Below are positions 23,097 to 34,970 of a DNA stretch of 64,000 nucleotides, one piece after another. The position numbers were made by a program, and so were the translations under genes. The first letter of the stretch is position 1. Each line of letters begins with the position of its first letter. This stretch comes from Symsagittifera roscoffensis (taxonomy: Eukaryota; Xenacoelomorpha; Acoela; Convolutidae), in contig NC_087068.1 of assembly GCF_963678635.1 (NCBI RefSeq), positions 49,245,724 through 49,309,723 of the forward strand, written 5' to 3'. A model generated the notes under the pieces. That model saw nothing but the letters and a program-made list of their open reading frames with translations. It was not told the origin of the DNA and made no database searches.

Positions 23097-24700
23097 CCCA
23101 TCCGGGGTTTACAGAGTGTTTTAGAACTACCTTTCTTCTCTGCAATTGAAGGATGGATGATGAACGTTGGTATTTGGCGAACATTTTTTTCTTATCCGGT
23201 TTCTCTTGAAGAAGAACGTTCCAGGACGCTGGAATCAGGGATAGGAATTTGTTATTACGTCATTCGACAACGACTGTGATCACCAATGAAATCAATCCGA
23301 TTTCAAAATGGTTTGTTATGTCAGGTTTTTCTGTATTAGTAGAGAATTGTTTTGTGTGCAGCCTCGTCTGTGAATGGCGTGCAGATTGTGTGTGTGTGGA
23401 AGGATGCCTTGTAACTCGGATCTGTACGTATACTTGAGCATCGAGGTGGTCATTGGTCTAGTTCAATGAAGTCCTTTTCTGCGAAGTCAAGTCGTACTTT
23501 AAATCCTTTGAGTCGTGATTGTGGACGACATGTCGGTTGTGTCTAGCCATTCGTTTGTTCGAGTGTGTTGGGGTCATCTAGTCTTTGGATGTTCGTCTTT
23601 GTTGTTGTGTATGATCTATATACTGCAAATTATGATTTACATTTATTAAATTTATGTTCAAAATTAGTTTTTTAATCATGAACTTAGTTAGTCGTTTTCA
23701 CAAAATCGTTTTGTTTTAGTTCATTTGTTTTGAAGAGTTACTCACCCTTGAGTACCTCTTATTAAAAATTGAAGTGTGGTCACAAAGCGTGGGTGTAGCG
23801 CGGTTGGTTAGGCCGGCTATAAGAATGCTCAGGACGTCCTTCTCTGGTGGGTTAGGCCAGGAGTGGGAGTATGATTTCATGCTGTTTCTTTGAGAGGACC
23901 TGTTATGTGATAACGTTTCATGCTGGGTTTATGTTTATCTTTCTTATGTTACTTTGGTTGTGTCCTTTTTTTCAAAAATCAAATTGTTTTTGGTATGGGT
24001 TTGTCTTGCGACTTTTTTGTGTTTTTTTTTTCTTTCTTAGACTTTATAATAGTCTTCAAAAGAATAAATTATCCAGTTTTAAACTGGGTTAATCCGGTTT
24101 GGGCACCGTTGGTTTTCTTTTCTTAGTCATGCTGTTATTTTATGATTTGTGGTGTTTAGTAAGCTGCGTTGGTTAGTTTGGTTTAGTGTATAATTCCTTT
24201 CCAACCGGGTTAAAGGGAAGTTTGAAACTTGTTTTCGTGTGTTTGAGTTGTTGATAGTGAAAACTTGAAACTTAAAATCTTTATTTAAACAATTCTTCGT
24301 GGGCGAGTTGTGCCAGTTTGGATAGAATTCTTGTGCGAATGAATAAAAATATTGAAAAGATTAGTACTGCTCTCTCATTCTATCAATTTATTGCATAGAG
24401 TTTGAATTTTACTGCGTTTTGGGGAAGTTTAAAATTATAAATTTTCATCGTATTTTAAGTTTACTGCTTCATGGGGAAATAATTTATATATAAAATTACT
24501 ACATTTGGTATGAATTTTACTACATTATTTAGTGCAAGAAATTAATGAGTCTTAGGATAGTTTAACAAGTTTGTATTTTTATTTTTCTTTTCTGTTTTGT
24601 AGATGATTGTGGAGTGAAGACTAAAAGAATAAATCAAACATTGATAGAAAATGGATAGTACAAATTTAAATTTATTAGTTAAAAGTATTTTATTTTATTT
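23097..24700 (-). other. 3' untranslated region of element B
   Basis: About 1.6 kb between the last ORF and the 3' LTR with no supported gene on either strand. The plus-strand open frames here (for example 23871-24126) are Phe/Leu-rich by composition and lack motifs. No strong polypurine tract is visible next to the LTR; the adjacent minus-strand bases read CGGATGGG. Confidence 0.5.
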
Positions 24701-24705
24701 TTACC

Positions 24706-26517
24706 TTAATCTTCTGCGAAAAAGCCGTGGGGGAAGATGTCGTGAATAATGTCTGATGTTGTTAGAATTTTGGCTAGTATGCGTATGACATTTATAGTTT
24801 GTAGCAGTGGCCAAAGCAATTGAAGTGCCTTGATGGTGTTTAGTTCTTCTGTGCCTACTGTAAACACGTAAGGTGTGTTTTGGATGAGGTTAAATATTTT
24901 ATGATTATATTTAGTATTGTGAATGAATTCTAATATGGGTATTTCAATAGGTTGGATAAATTCATGCGGGATAAGGAAAGGTCTTGATTCTTCAGCATTG
25001 AAGGTCTTTGTGATGGGACAGAGTATATACATTGGGGTAACTGGGTCATAATTGCGGAGGATGCCGTGGAGGTTAGTATCTTTAATGCAATATGTAAAAT
25101 TAAGAAAAAGTGGTGACGTGTATTTTGAATTAGGAAACTGAAAACGATGGTGAGGTTGTCTTGATGGAGTGCGTAAATCAAAATGATTTTAAATAAAACG
25201 ATAATATGTATATGTGGGAGTTTGTTTAGTGCGTAACATAATATCGTGGGAACAGTGCAAATCGCGTTCTTGTGGTGAAAGAAAGTGAAAGGTTAGTGAA
25301 AATAACTGAAATTTATCATAAAAGCTTTCGTATGCTTGAATATCAACTAGTGATTCTGAAATAATATGATCATGCTTTCTATCAAAAACATTAAGTGTAA
25401 ATACGTATGATGTTTTAATGAAACATTTTTCTGTTAGTTGCGGGTTTGTGAAGCGATCTTCATCTAAAAATTGATCTTGATTAGGGCGGATGATATTATG
25501 ATCGTAGTATTCTATTGCAAAATCGTTAGCTCGGGGTGCGGTGAATGTTTTTAATAATTTTTTATATCCAATGAAAGTAAATTGTCGAGGTGTTAGTGTT
25601 GTGGTGAGTCTATATAACATTTTTTTGTTCTTCTCGATACTTTCAGTAGTTTTAGCTAATGGTAGGCAGAGGGGGTTAGTATAATTATAATAAGCTGTCC
25701 AATGAAGTGTTGGCATTAAAACGTGCTCATCAACAAAATTGCGTGTGTCGTTAGTATTGGTAGGTGTATTTAATAGATATTGCAGAAATGAGGGTAAGGT
25801 GATTTCAAGAAAATTTTTCGTGTTTCTGTGTTCCGGATAATTAATATATTCGCGGGCTGTTCCGGGTTCAGTTGGGAATGGGTGATTTGGAAATTTTCGT
25901 TTAAAAGTGCGATAAGTTCGGTGAGTACTGGTAGGTGTTTCGGTGGATGTGGATGATTGTGCTAGTGATGGAGTGTAACCTGAGGAGGGTGTGGGGGTAG
26001 GTGGATTTGAGGATGTTATTGTGGATGATAATTGATGTATTGTAAGGGTGTTGGGGTGTATTAATTGTTGTTGTAAAGTAATAAAATTATCAAGCTCTTG
26101 GGAAATTTGGGGGGTATCTGGGGAATTATTATATGATCTGTGGGAATGAAGTGGAGAATAGGTTGGGGTTACTTGGGAAGCATAAGAAGGAGTGGAAACG
26201 GATGTGAGTGGATGACTGGATGGGATGGGTTGAAAAGGGGGTTTTGAAAAAACTGAGGAGTTGGTCTGGGTATAGGTCGAGGGAGATGGTTCGGAGTCTG
26301 CAAACTCGTCGGGGGTTTCTACATTAGAGTTATTAAATTGTGAGATAATATGAAAAACTGAAATATCTGAGTTAGTATCAGAATTCGTGCTTGATGGTAT
26401 ATTAATAATCGGAAAATCGGGTGGTGGGAAAGCAAAAAGTGGGACTATTGGTATTTGAGTTTGGAGGTTGGCTGGGTGGGAATTTGAGCGATGGAGGGAT
26501 CCAAGTTGTCGGCTCAT
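24706..26517 (-). pseudogene. Accessory ORF downstream of env, unknown protein, one in-frame stop
   Basis: One reading frame of 604 codons runs from ATG at 26515-26517 to the stop at 24706, broken only by a single TAA at 25189-25191. Residues 1 to about 200 are Ser/Thr/Pro-rich and look disordered. The remainder, about 400 residues, has mixed hydrophobic and charged composition like a folded domain, with a hydrophobic stretch near the C-terminus (LLWPLLQTINVIRIL). I see no signal peptide, RT, protease, dUTPase or zinc-finger motif and do not recognise it. A TTTTTTTAG that could serve as splice acceptor ends 6 nt before the ATG. Gag, pol and env each have more lesions, so this gene decayed less or is under a different constraint. 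Confidence 0.65.
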
Positions 26518-26738
26518 CGTGGGCTAAAAAAATGATTATTTCGAGATTGAAAAGTGGTGGTGTGAGGTTGTTCTATAATTTGTTCATATGTATTATCATT
26601 CTGTGAATGATGTGTCATTATGTGTTGGATGGGACTTTGTGTTGTATTTGGTCTAAAATTTGGATTATTTGTGATTACTAGGTTTTGGAAATTACGCGGA
26701 ACTAATGATAATGGATGTTTTTGTGGTAAGGGTGGCAA
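26514..26738 (-). CDS. Short Pro/Asn/Gln-rich ORF between env and the accessory ORF
   Basis: A 74-codon frame, low-complexity (Asn, Pro, Gln, Thr, His), overlapping the start of the downstream accessory ORF by 4 bases in another frame. It could be the frameshifted N-terminal part of that ORF, since the composition is similar, or intron sequence. No motif recognised. Confidence 0.3.
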   Translation of the reverse strand: MPPLPQKHPLSLVPRNFQNLVITNNPNFRPNTTQSPIQHIMTHHSQNDNTYEQIIEQPHTTTFQSRNNHFFSPR

Positions 26739-26761
26739 CTGTGGTGCGGTAGGTGTTATAT

Positions 26762-29122
26762 CTACCGTTCTTCGTCGTATGTGTTTTGTCTAGTGGATAT
26801 TTTTGTGTTATATTCTTTTATTTGTGTATCTAGAAGTATTTTGATAATTGATGATGGAAAAATTCCAAAAAATCCTGCAAATAGTATACGTGCTACACTT
26901 GCTTGTCGGTTTACTTGTGTGTGTATAGCGCATATGTTATAGATTCCTTTTAACAGTGAGAAAAGAAATCCTATAAAGTTAAACATGGCGTATAAAATAG
27001 TTAATTTTTCTAAGATGAAACAGCGCCATCCTAGAAAAGCTAGAATTTCATTCTTTGGGGTGACAAAACTGAAAATATTTATAGGTGAAATATCTTGTGG
27101 TCTGTATTTTTCACCGTTTAAATATATGTGGTCTTTAATATCTTTAAAATATCCGCTATAGTCTTGTGTATAAATGTCTGCGAATCGTGCGGTTTCGGCA
27201 AGTTTTCTTAAATTCTGGTCAATTGATTCTCTTTGTATTGTGTCCATTTGTGTTAATAATTCCTGAAATTGTTGTGTTCTAATGTGATGTTGGATATCTG
27301 ATTTCGAATATATTCCAATTGATTGTAAATCAATACTTGGATTACGAGCAATAGCTCTGATGCTTTCGGGTGAAAGTTTTTTGAGTGATTGCATTAATGT
27401 AGGGTATGGTGTAAGGAGATAGTATTTATCTTCATCAGGATTTAATTGTACTACATTGTGGCGATTTTCTGATCCACATGGGACTGCGGTATCCCAAAAA
27501 TATGTTCGTCTTGAAAGAGTGTCGACAAAATGTTCTTTATTTTTATAGAATATAGGGATTCTTTTATAACAACGTTTACCTTCAAAAACATATAGTGGTG
27601 ATACTTTTTTGGTACAAGTATAAAACTATAAAATATTTCCTTCGTAATCTAGAAAATTTGATCTGTTTCCTGATAATAAAATCCTGCGTAAGGTATTCTT
27701 AGTACTGCTGGTGCGAGTGATTGTAGGATTTGTGTTCTTTCCAATTCGCATAGTTGATGAAGTGTTTCTAATTAAAAAAGTGACATTTCTTGAAAGTTCT
27801 ACTAATTGTGTAGTCTAATTTCATGTCTAAGTGGATATCATAATGAATATTACCAAATTAAGTGCTATTCATTAGTGACAGTTCTTGTAAACGTGTGCTT
27901 TTACTGTCACATGGTTTTATTTTTCCACCAGGTTGACCTTTGCTTTTTGAAAATTAACTGGGACGTATGATGTTCCTTCATTTACAGGATGACCTGTGGC
28001 ATAAGGGTCAATTTTTATTTTTCCAGTGGTCATGTCGAAACCTTTTTTGTATTCAACTAATATTTCAGAATATTATGTTTTGTGAAGTGGATTTCTGTAT
28101 TTGCATGCGAGTTCTGTTTCTTGATATATTTGAAAACGTGTCAATTTATTTTCTATATTATGGATGTTTCGAAAATCAGTACTTTGTTTTCGTGATGGAT
28201 TTACTTGTTCATATGGAATTGATTGTATAAAATATTTTTCGTGAAATTTTATCATTCGAGCGTGTATTTTTGCTACTTGAAATGTTGTACATGTATCTTC
28301 GGGAAACCAAACAATTGTTGCTTGTGTTCGTGTTGTAGGGTCACAATAACCTTGATCGTTTTTACAAGGTAATCTAATTCCTTGATAGATCATTGTGTTG
28401 TCAGATAAATCTCGTATGAGTTGTATTTTTTCGAGTTGTATTTTCCAATCGAAAAACATTATTTCTTGATATCCTTTATTTTTTGTGTCTGCTTTGCAGT
28501 TTGATGGATTATTTATACCAATGTGTGGTATCCAGTGCTTATCGTGTTTGTCATAAGTTAATCTTCCGTGTGCGCCGTTGTATGGGTATTTTTCCTCTAG
28601 TTTAATGTGTCCTTGATATCTTTCAAGTTCTGCTTGATGTACAGAATCGGCAAAGACTTGAAAATATACTATTTTTCTGTCAGTGTTTTTATTTCTTGTG
28701 ATGTTTAGTCTGAGTAGCTTGTTTTTACAATCATCGGGATTGAGATGTAGAAGTCGTTCTATATTACTTTGGTAGAATGATTCATGGTCAAGTCGGTTTT
28801 TATTTCCGTTTGAAACTTGTGAACAATGTAATTTCTTTTCGGAAAATGTTGCTGTAAATTTATATCCTATAACTATTGTTGCTCGGGCTTTTGATTAGAG
28901 TGTGGCTATTACATTTGTAGTTTCTATAGCTTGTGGTTCTGTTTGGCATTGTGATACTTGATTAATTGCATATTTGTGTAGTGTTTTTTGTTCATTTTCT
29001 TCACAATCGTAATGTGTTACTAATAAGTTTTGGGGTCCTGTGCGGGGAGAAGGATTTATGTTCTGATCGGAGATTATTAGAAAAAGGAGTTGGAGAAAAA
29101 TCAATCTTTTTAGAATATACAT
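26762..29122 (-). pseudogene. env: env-like glycoprotein gene of element B, broken
   Basis: One frame of 787 codons from 29122 to 26762 with several in-frame stops (28895, 28073 and others between 27395 and 28070), so no full product can be made. The N-terminus is a signal peptide (LIFLQLLFLI, residues 8-17), followed by a Cys-containing ectodomain with VTHYDCEE, LPCK, GYCDP and WFPEDTC motifs. The last 210 codons hold two hydrophobic segments (near residues 660-690 and 740-760), probably a membrane anchor and a neighbour. The position after integrase fits env of Ty3/Gypsy errantivirus-like elements. The ectodomain has an env-like Cys pattern, but I cannot assign it to a glycoprotein class with confidence. 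Confidence 0.65.
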
Positions 29123-29382
29123 GTGTATGATAATCCTGAGTACGGGTTATAAAATGTTATGTAGCCAATTGTCTTTTTGGTGTATCTGTCGTATTTATAT
29201 ATTACTTCAATTGTTATAAATGGTGGTGGTAGCGATTGAGCTGTTATATTTGGTGGGTTTAATGGGTAAGGATGTTGAGCAATGTTGTTTAGTTTAACCG
29301 TGATTTCAAATTTTAATTATAGACTATTTTTTTGGAGTATTTGGATGTTATGGTCACGAATGTCTTTGTGGATATCTTGTCT

Positions 29383-30363
29383 TTATTGTAATCTATTAAG
29401 TGCCCAGTGGTGGAGTCGGTTACTTTCTGGGTGTTGTCCAAATAATGGTGGGGGTGCTGTGAATGTATTCCAGTCTAATCTTAAAGGGATATTTGTTGAT
29501 GATTGTTCTCGATATCTAGCGTCGAGGTTATTTGGGAAATTTAAAGGAAAAGGCGTCGTTGAAATCTGGCTTATTGATGGTGTTGATGGTAGTGATAATG
29601 TTTCTGGTAGTGATGATGATGTTGTTGTATCTGTAGAAATATCTATTGGGTCATTTATTAAATTTGGTTCACCTTGTGTGAATGATTGTGTTGTCCAATA
29701 TGGTAGTCGTGATGTTTGGTTTGGGGGGTTAAAGGGATTTTCAAGTATTTGTTCAGATGTTGGTGTTGAACCTAAGTAATCTGAGGGTAGACTTGAGGTG
29801 CTACGTTGTGAAAGAAGTGTAGGGGTTTCCGGTAATATGCTAATTGGGTTTTCCGGAGTACTTGGTGATGGGGATTGGGGTATATCAAAATGAACTCGGG
29901 GGGTTTGAAAGTTTCTATTTCTTCGTGGATGTATAATTTGTCTATTTATTTCAAGTGTATTTTGATTTTGACTAATGTGTCTTATTATATTTAAGTCTTG
30001 TGGTAATGTAGGATATAAATTATATGTTGGTTCACTTAGGGATGACTGTAGCTGAACTGGTTCTAATGGTTCGGATAAGCGAGCGTGTCGATCTTCAAAA
30101 GTGTATGGGTTATTTTGAAAAGAAATTCGTGTGGATGTTTGGGGGTTTTGGGTAGTTGTGGGTATTGCTGGGTTTTCTTGGGATGATGTCGGTGAACATT
30201 GATTTTGTGATTGTTGGTTAGCAATTTTTGAAAGGTGTCCGATTGATTTTTTCTAGTGGGAAGATTTTTGTTTATTGTAATATTCTTCGATGAAAAGAAT
30301 TAAAAGGATTGTTGCTAAGGCGAATGTGACTATTGCCTTTTTTACACATTTGCACATTGTCAT
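29383..30363 (-). pseudogene. Membrane-anchored Pro/Ser/Thr-rich ORF between integrase and env
   Basis: Starting at the ATG at 30361-30363, the frame reads a short Cys/Lys-rich head and one strong hydrophobic segment (AIVTFALATILLILF), then an acidic/aromatic patch. After a TAG at 30253-30255, about 285 codons rich in Pro, Ser, Thr, Gln and Asn follow, ending at a TAA at 29383-29385. This looks like a type II or signal-anchored protein with a disordered tail. It is not env-like, and Ty3/Gypsy elements normally have nothing of this kind between integrase and env. Function unknown. Confidence 0.5.
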
Positions 30364-30437
30364 TATAAGGGATGATAAAAATGTGATAAAAATTACGAAT
30401 AGTAAAAAAATTTTCTACTAAAAATTGTTCATATCAT

Positions 30438-30838
30438 TTAAATAGACTTTGAATTATCGTACCTGTGAATGTGGTCAATGATTTTGGAAATTTGGAGATA
30501 TATTTCAAATAGGGAGTAGAAAATCAAAAAAATATTGCAAAAAATTATTAAAAGGATTATGAAAGCTTCAAAAGTATCAATGAAAAATATGAGCAAAAGT
30601 TTGAATAGTTTTAAAAATTTTATGAAAAGATTTAAGATTGTATTTTTTAAGATATTGACTGATTGAGAGAAAAGCATTTAAGAAATGATTCGTTCGTCGA
30701 ATAATTTTTGTTGTTTGGAGCGAGATTCAAGTGTGACGGATTATTTATTGGTTTTTTGACAAGTGGGTTGAGTTTTGTGAAAAACTGTTGGGGGCTAATT
30801 TTATGGTGTTTGGGAGGTCTTCTTTGCTTTATTTTCAT
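30438..30838 (-). pseudogene. Hydrophobic small ORFs after integrase, unknown
   Basis: Two overlapping frames: 30838-30647 (63 codons, Lys/Asn/Pro-rich) and 30677-30438 (79 codons, very hydrophobic, at least two possible membrane spans such as AFIILLIIFCNIFLIF). They may be one frameshifted gene for a small membrane protein. High Phe/Ile content in AT-rich DNA can arise by chance, so the call is weak. Confidence 0.3.
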
Positions 30839-31315
30839 TTGTTGGGTGATCTGGGGTATTTTTGAAATATTTTTTTTTCTTCAGGCCAAATGATTTTGGT
30901 CCTTTTTACTTTAGGCTAAATCGCCATTTTTGGTTGGAGGGTTTTTGAGGTCCGAGTTGAGAAAATATTGTTGATCTTTGCGTTATTAGATAGAGGAAGG
31001 TTGTAATATTATGGTGGTATTTGTTTTTAATTGTCAAATCTTAGCGATTTGCTTATTTTTGACCTGGATGTTGTAAAGTTATAGTTATAGATATGCCTGG
31101 AGTTTGATATCTATCGGCTAATAGGTTGGTGTTAGAGATATAGAAGGTGATGGATTTGAGTGAATTCTATTGGCTGAATCTGAACTAGAATTGTTGCGTA
31201 TTTGTCAGCATGTTATCTTGAAAACTGAAAGTTCAAAATGATTTAGAGGTGTAAAAATAATTAATCTTTAAAATCAAAGTTGTTTTTTATTTTCAATTTT
31301 CTTTAATATTTTAGA

Positions 31316-33043
31316 TTATGGGATGAATAGTTTGTAATTTTTACGTGGTTGAAGTCGTGACGGTTTTCTATGTTCTGATTTTTCTACTTGTTCTTGTGGT
31401 AAAAATTTTTCTATCATTTTCCTGTTTTTTCTTTCTTTTTGAGGTATTTTTGGATCTGGCGTTTTCGGATTGTTTTGAGCTGTGGTTTGATTTTGGTTTT
31501 GTTTTTTATGATGAATGTTGTCCTGTTCATTTATTTCTTTTTCTGTATGTGGATGATTTTGAATAACTTTTAAACCTGTGAAAGAATATAATTGAGTTAA
31601 TTCGCGTAATGCGTATTCTTTTGGGTAGTAGGGCAATAGATTGTTACGATGTTGAACAATTTCTTTTTTAGTTGAATCTGTGAGTTTATACGTTACGTCA
31701 GTGGGTTTGGCAATTATTTGGTATGATCCTTTTCGAAGGGGTTATAAATTTTAAGAGATTCCATTTTGCGTATTAAAGTTAGGTATTAAGACAAATGTTC
31801 CAATTTTTAAGTCTGTGGCTGGCTTAAAGCGTGAATTATTTTGGTCGTTAATGTTTTGCCTTTGTAACAATTTCTTTGTTACTTTTTGGTAAATTTCATT
31901 CTGTTTTTTATATTTATTTAAAATCCATTCGGTGTGTGTGCCGGAGGCTAATTTAAGAATTTGTGGATGAAGAAAATGATCTTCATCATGTATGTGTAAA
32001 GGTAGGTTATAACAAATTGAATCTTTGTTTGGCTGGCAAAAACCTTGTGCATTTTTATGGGCATTTGCTGTAAACATAATTGGTTTTCGTGGTTTTTGAT
32101 TTAAAACCATTTCGTATGGTGCCATTCCTAAAGTTGTCGTAATTTGTGAAATATATGATAAGGGAAATAGTTTTACATCTGCTGACCATTCTGTGTATCG
32201 TGTATCATTTCCATTAATGATACATCTGAGATATTCTTGTAGTGAACGGTTCATACCTTCAACTAATCCGTTTGTCCAAGGTGCATGAGATGTACGTGGT
32301 TTGTGTTTGATGTTGTATAAGTGGCATAATGTGATGATTTCATTATTTATAAATTCTGTACCGTTGTCTGTAACTAGGATTTCGGGTAATCCGGATTTGG
32401 CTATCCAATCTTCATAAAGTGTTGTGTAAGCATTATAAGCATTACAATGTGGTACTGGGTTGAATGCTACGTAATGTGGGAATGCATCAACAATGACCAT
32501 AATGTAGGAGTTTCCTTCAGAGGATGGTGAAATTGGTCCTTTTGTGTCGAATGAAATGCGATGGTTAAAATATAAACTTTGTCCTTTGAAATCTTGTTTC
32601 TGTGCTATTTGTTTTTGATTTGGATAAGGTTTGTTCAAATGACATATTATACAATCATTGCATAATACTTTTATCCAAATTGGTGCATTTGGAAAATAAA
32701 ATTTTTGTGTAAAGTTCGAGTATGTTTTTTCTGATCCGGAGTGTCCTTTTGTATTTTGTGTATGGGAGATGTTAAATGCTATTAGTATCATACTTAGAAT
32801 CAAACAGGGAACTTTAGAATCATTTAATTGATATTCTAAAAGATCTGTTTTTTCATTAATTGTTGTGTTATTAAAATTTCGGAAATATCGGAGGAGTGTT
32901 TTGTTTCCTAAAATTGTGGTATCAGCTTTTACGGGCTTAGTTTTGTATTTGTGCCATGATTTTAGTTGTCTAATTACTGGGTCGAGATTTTGATATTGTT
33001 TTAAAAGTTCAAGTGTAACTTTATCTGTTGGGGGGAGTAACAT
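31316..33043 (-). pseudogene. Integrase of element B, catalytic core intact, C-terminus with stops
   Basis: DDE integrase that joins cDNA ends to host DNA. The His/Cys zinc-binding N-terminus is present (HSGSEKTY, CNDCIICH). The catalytic triad is complete: Asp at 32546-32548 (FDTKGP), Asp at 32366-32368 (TDNGTEF) and Glu at 32258-32260 (GLVEGMNR), with exactly 35 residues between the second Asp and Glu. The 430-codon open frame ends at a TAA at 31751; the same frame continues after two stops into GSYQIIAKPTDVTYKL, the GPY/F-type C-terminal module, and a basic, Gln/Lys-rich tail ending at 31316. Upstream it joins RNase H across further stops. Confidence 0.85.
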
Positions 33044-33546
33044 ATTGTCAATTTCTAGTTTTGATAGGGGAGTTGTGTCAAGTGGGTCATTGAGGTCAAA
33101 AACTTGATTTATTGTGTATTTTGAATCATTTGTTTGTGGTCCTGATAAATTTATTTTATCGGTCAGGTTTTCTTTTTCACTTAATGGAAAAGGTCTTTTT
33201 TATGCGAGTGTTGTTTTATTCTCTTTTGTTGAGTATTATTTGTTATCCATTGTGAGTATGGAATTGGTTTAAAAGTGGATGTGCCTAATAAGTTAACTTC
33301 ATAGTGATTATTTTGTCAATCTAAGTAGAGTGGAAAATGTTGTAGATTATATATTTGTGATTGATCAATGTCAGTTTTTACTGCCTATTTGCATTCTAGT
33401 CGGGGTGATGTTTCATCTTTTGCGAGATAGAATTTAATTTTTTGTGGTATTTCAACTGTAGTTTTTCGTGTAAGTAATTCAGGTGGCGTATTTCGACTTA
33501 ATGTATCTGGTAATGCAAGGTTTTTTCCTGCTGTCCAAACTATATG

Positions 33547-34053
33547 TTAGTTTGGAAATTTCATTAGAAATAGTTGAAATCTATAAACTCTATGATTAGG
33601 ATTTGATTTTTGTGTAAAGAGGAACATAATTGGTTTGCGATCTGTAAATAAAACTGTTGATCCAAGGTGTTTTGATCCAAGTATCAGAAATTCATATTCT
33701 GTAAGTGTATAATTTATAGCTGTACATTCTCTCATTAGAGTCGAGAGTCGTAACTCTGCTTGTGTGAATAATCGTGAATTTGCTGATATAAGATTCATTT
33801 TACTTGTTCCACTATGTGATTGTAGTAAAGCTGCGCCGATGCCAAAATTTGAAGCATCGCACATTGCATAGAATGGTTGATTTGGATCTGGATTTGTGTT
33901 TGAAATTTGTTCTGTCAAAAGCTTTTTAATTTCTTCAAATCGTGTTTGATGTTCAGTTGTCCATTCAAAATTATTTTGTTGCCTGAGGATGTTATAGAAG
34001 GGTCTTAAGTATAATAGCATTTTGTGAACATATTTACTTAAGAAATTCAACAT
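33547..34053 (-). pseudogene. RNase H domain of element B
   Basis: Degrades the RNA strand of the RNA-DNA hybrid during cDNA synthesis. Starts with the RT-RNase H connection (YLRPFYNIL, FEWTTEHQTRFEEIKKLL), then the acidic residues in CDASNFGIGAALLQ, ECTAINY and FTDRKPI. The 168-codon frame is intact but ends at a stop at 33547 before joining integrase. Confidence 0.85.
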
Positions 34054-34970
34054 TGCAAGGAATTCTTGGATTTTTTTTTATTTGTAGGTGGCTGAAGTTT
34101 TTGGATTGCATCAATGCGTGATTTTAATGGAATGATAGTGTTTTGTTCAATATTATGTCCTGAAAATTTAACGCGTCTTAAAAAGAAGTGTGATTCATCA
34201 GGGGCTGCTTTCAGATATTCGTTCTGAAGTATTTTATGATATTGTTCTAAAACTGTAAACATTTCTTCTTTGGTTTGCGATTGCATAAAACATCATCAAG
34301 ATAGGTGATTGCATTTTTCTATAGTATTAATGGTCTAAAAATTTTACTCATAAAAGCTGAAAAAAATGCTGGTCCTATGGATATTCCATAGAATAAGCGA
34401 TTAAATTCATTTGTTGATTTCCAATAACAAATTGTGTTAAACGTCGTGATTGTTCATCTAGTGGCATTTGATTATAAGCATTATTCATATCTGCGGTTGT
34501 GGAATATTTACCATTTATCTTTGTTCAGATAACTTGTATGGGTTCAATAGGGCAATTGCATTTTGATTCGTCAATTAGTGAATTGAGGTCTCTAGCGTCT
34601 AAAACTATTTTTACTGATTCACCTTTTGCTAGAATGATAACAGGGTTAATGAAGGAGTTACTTTTGGTTGTTTATTTATTGGTGAGATAATTCCGTATTG
34701 TTCTAAAATATCAAGTAATCTATTTACCTTGTCATGTAAATGAATCGGTACTTTACTTGCTCTTTGTTTTTTGAAAACTGCGTCAGGTTTTAATGGAAGG
34801 TGTAGTAATGAACTAATTTTTCCAACGTCAAATTTTGATGTTGCATAGACTGTTGAATATTTTAACAGTTGTTTTGCTAATATATCAAATTCATCTTGTG
34901 TGATTTGTGAGTGTTGAAAATTAAACATTGTTAAAAATCTTTGTTGTTCTTTTGTGTAATTTTTTTCCAC
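34047..34970 (-). pseudogene. Reverse transcriptase of element B, broken
   Basis: RNA-dependent DNA polymerase. The N-terminal part (34970-34629) has LPLKPDAVFKKQRASKVP and EQYGIISP. Motif A/B pieces (LDARDLN, TADMNNAYNQMPL) follow in a shifted frame near 34440-34600. The catalytic box YLDDV lies at 34289-34303 in a third frame, followed by the thumb (34286-34047). At least two frameshifts and a stop replacing a Trp codon near 34525 prevent translation. Confidence 0.85.

Noticed and set aside
23785-23870. tRNA gene suggested by an A-box-like TAGCGCGGTTGGTTAGGCC
   Set aside because: No matching B box at the right distance and no acceptor-stem pairing.
23871-24126. Overlapping Phe/Leu-rich plus-strand frames resembling a membrane protein
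   Set aside because: T-rich plus strand of element B automatically yields Phe/Leu/Cys codons; no start context or conservation evidence.
29282-29779. 165-codon plus-strand open frame
   Set aside because: It is the antisense of the Pro/Ser/Thr-rich minus-strand ORF of element B; its Gly/Val/Ser richness is what the complement of such codons gives.
30708-31566. Hydrophobic plus-strand frames at 30708-30893 and 31345-31566
   Set aside because: Opposite the Lys/Asn/Gln-rich minus-strand coding sequence of element B; shadows of its codons.
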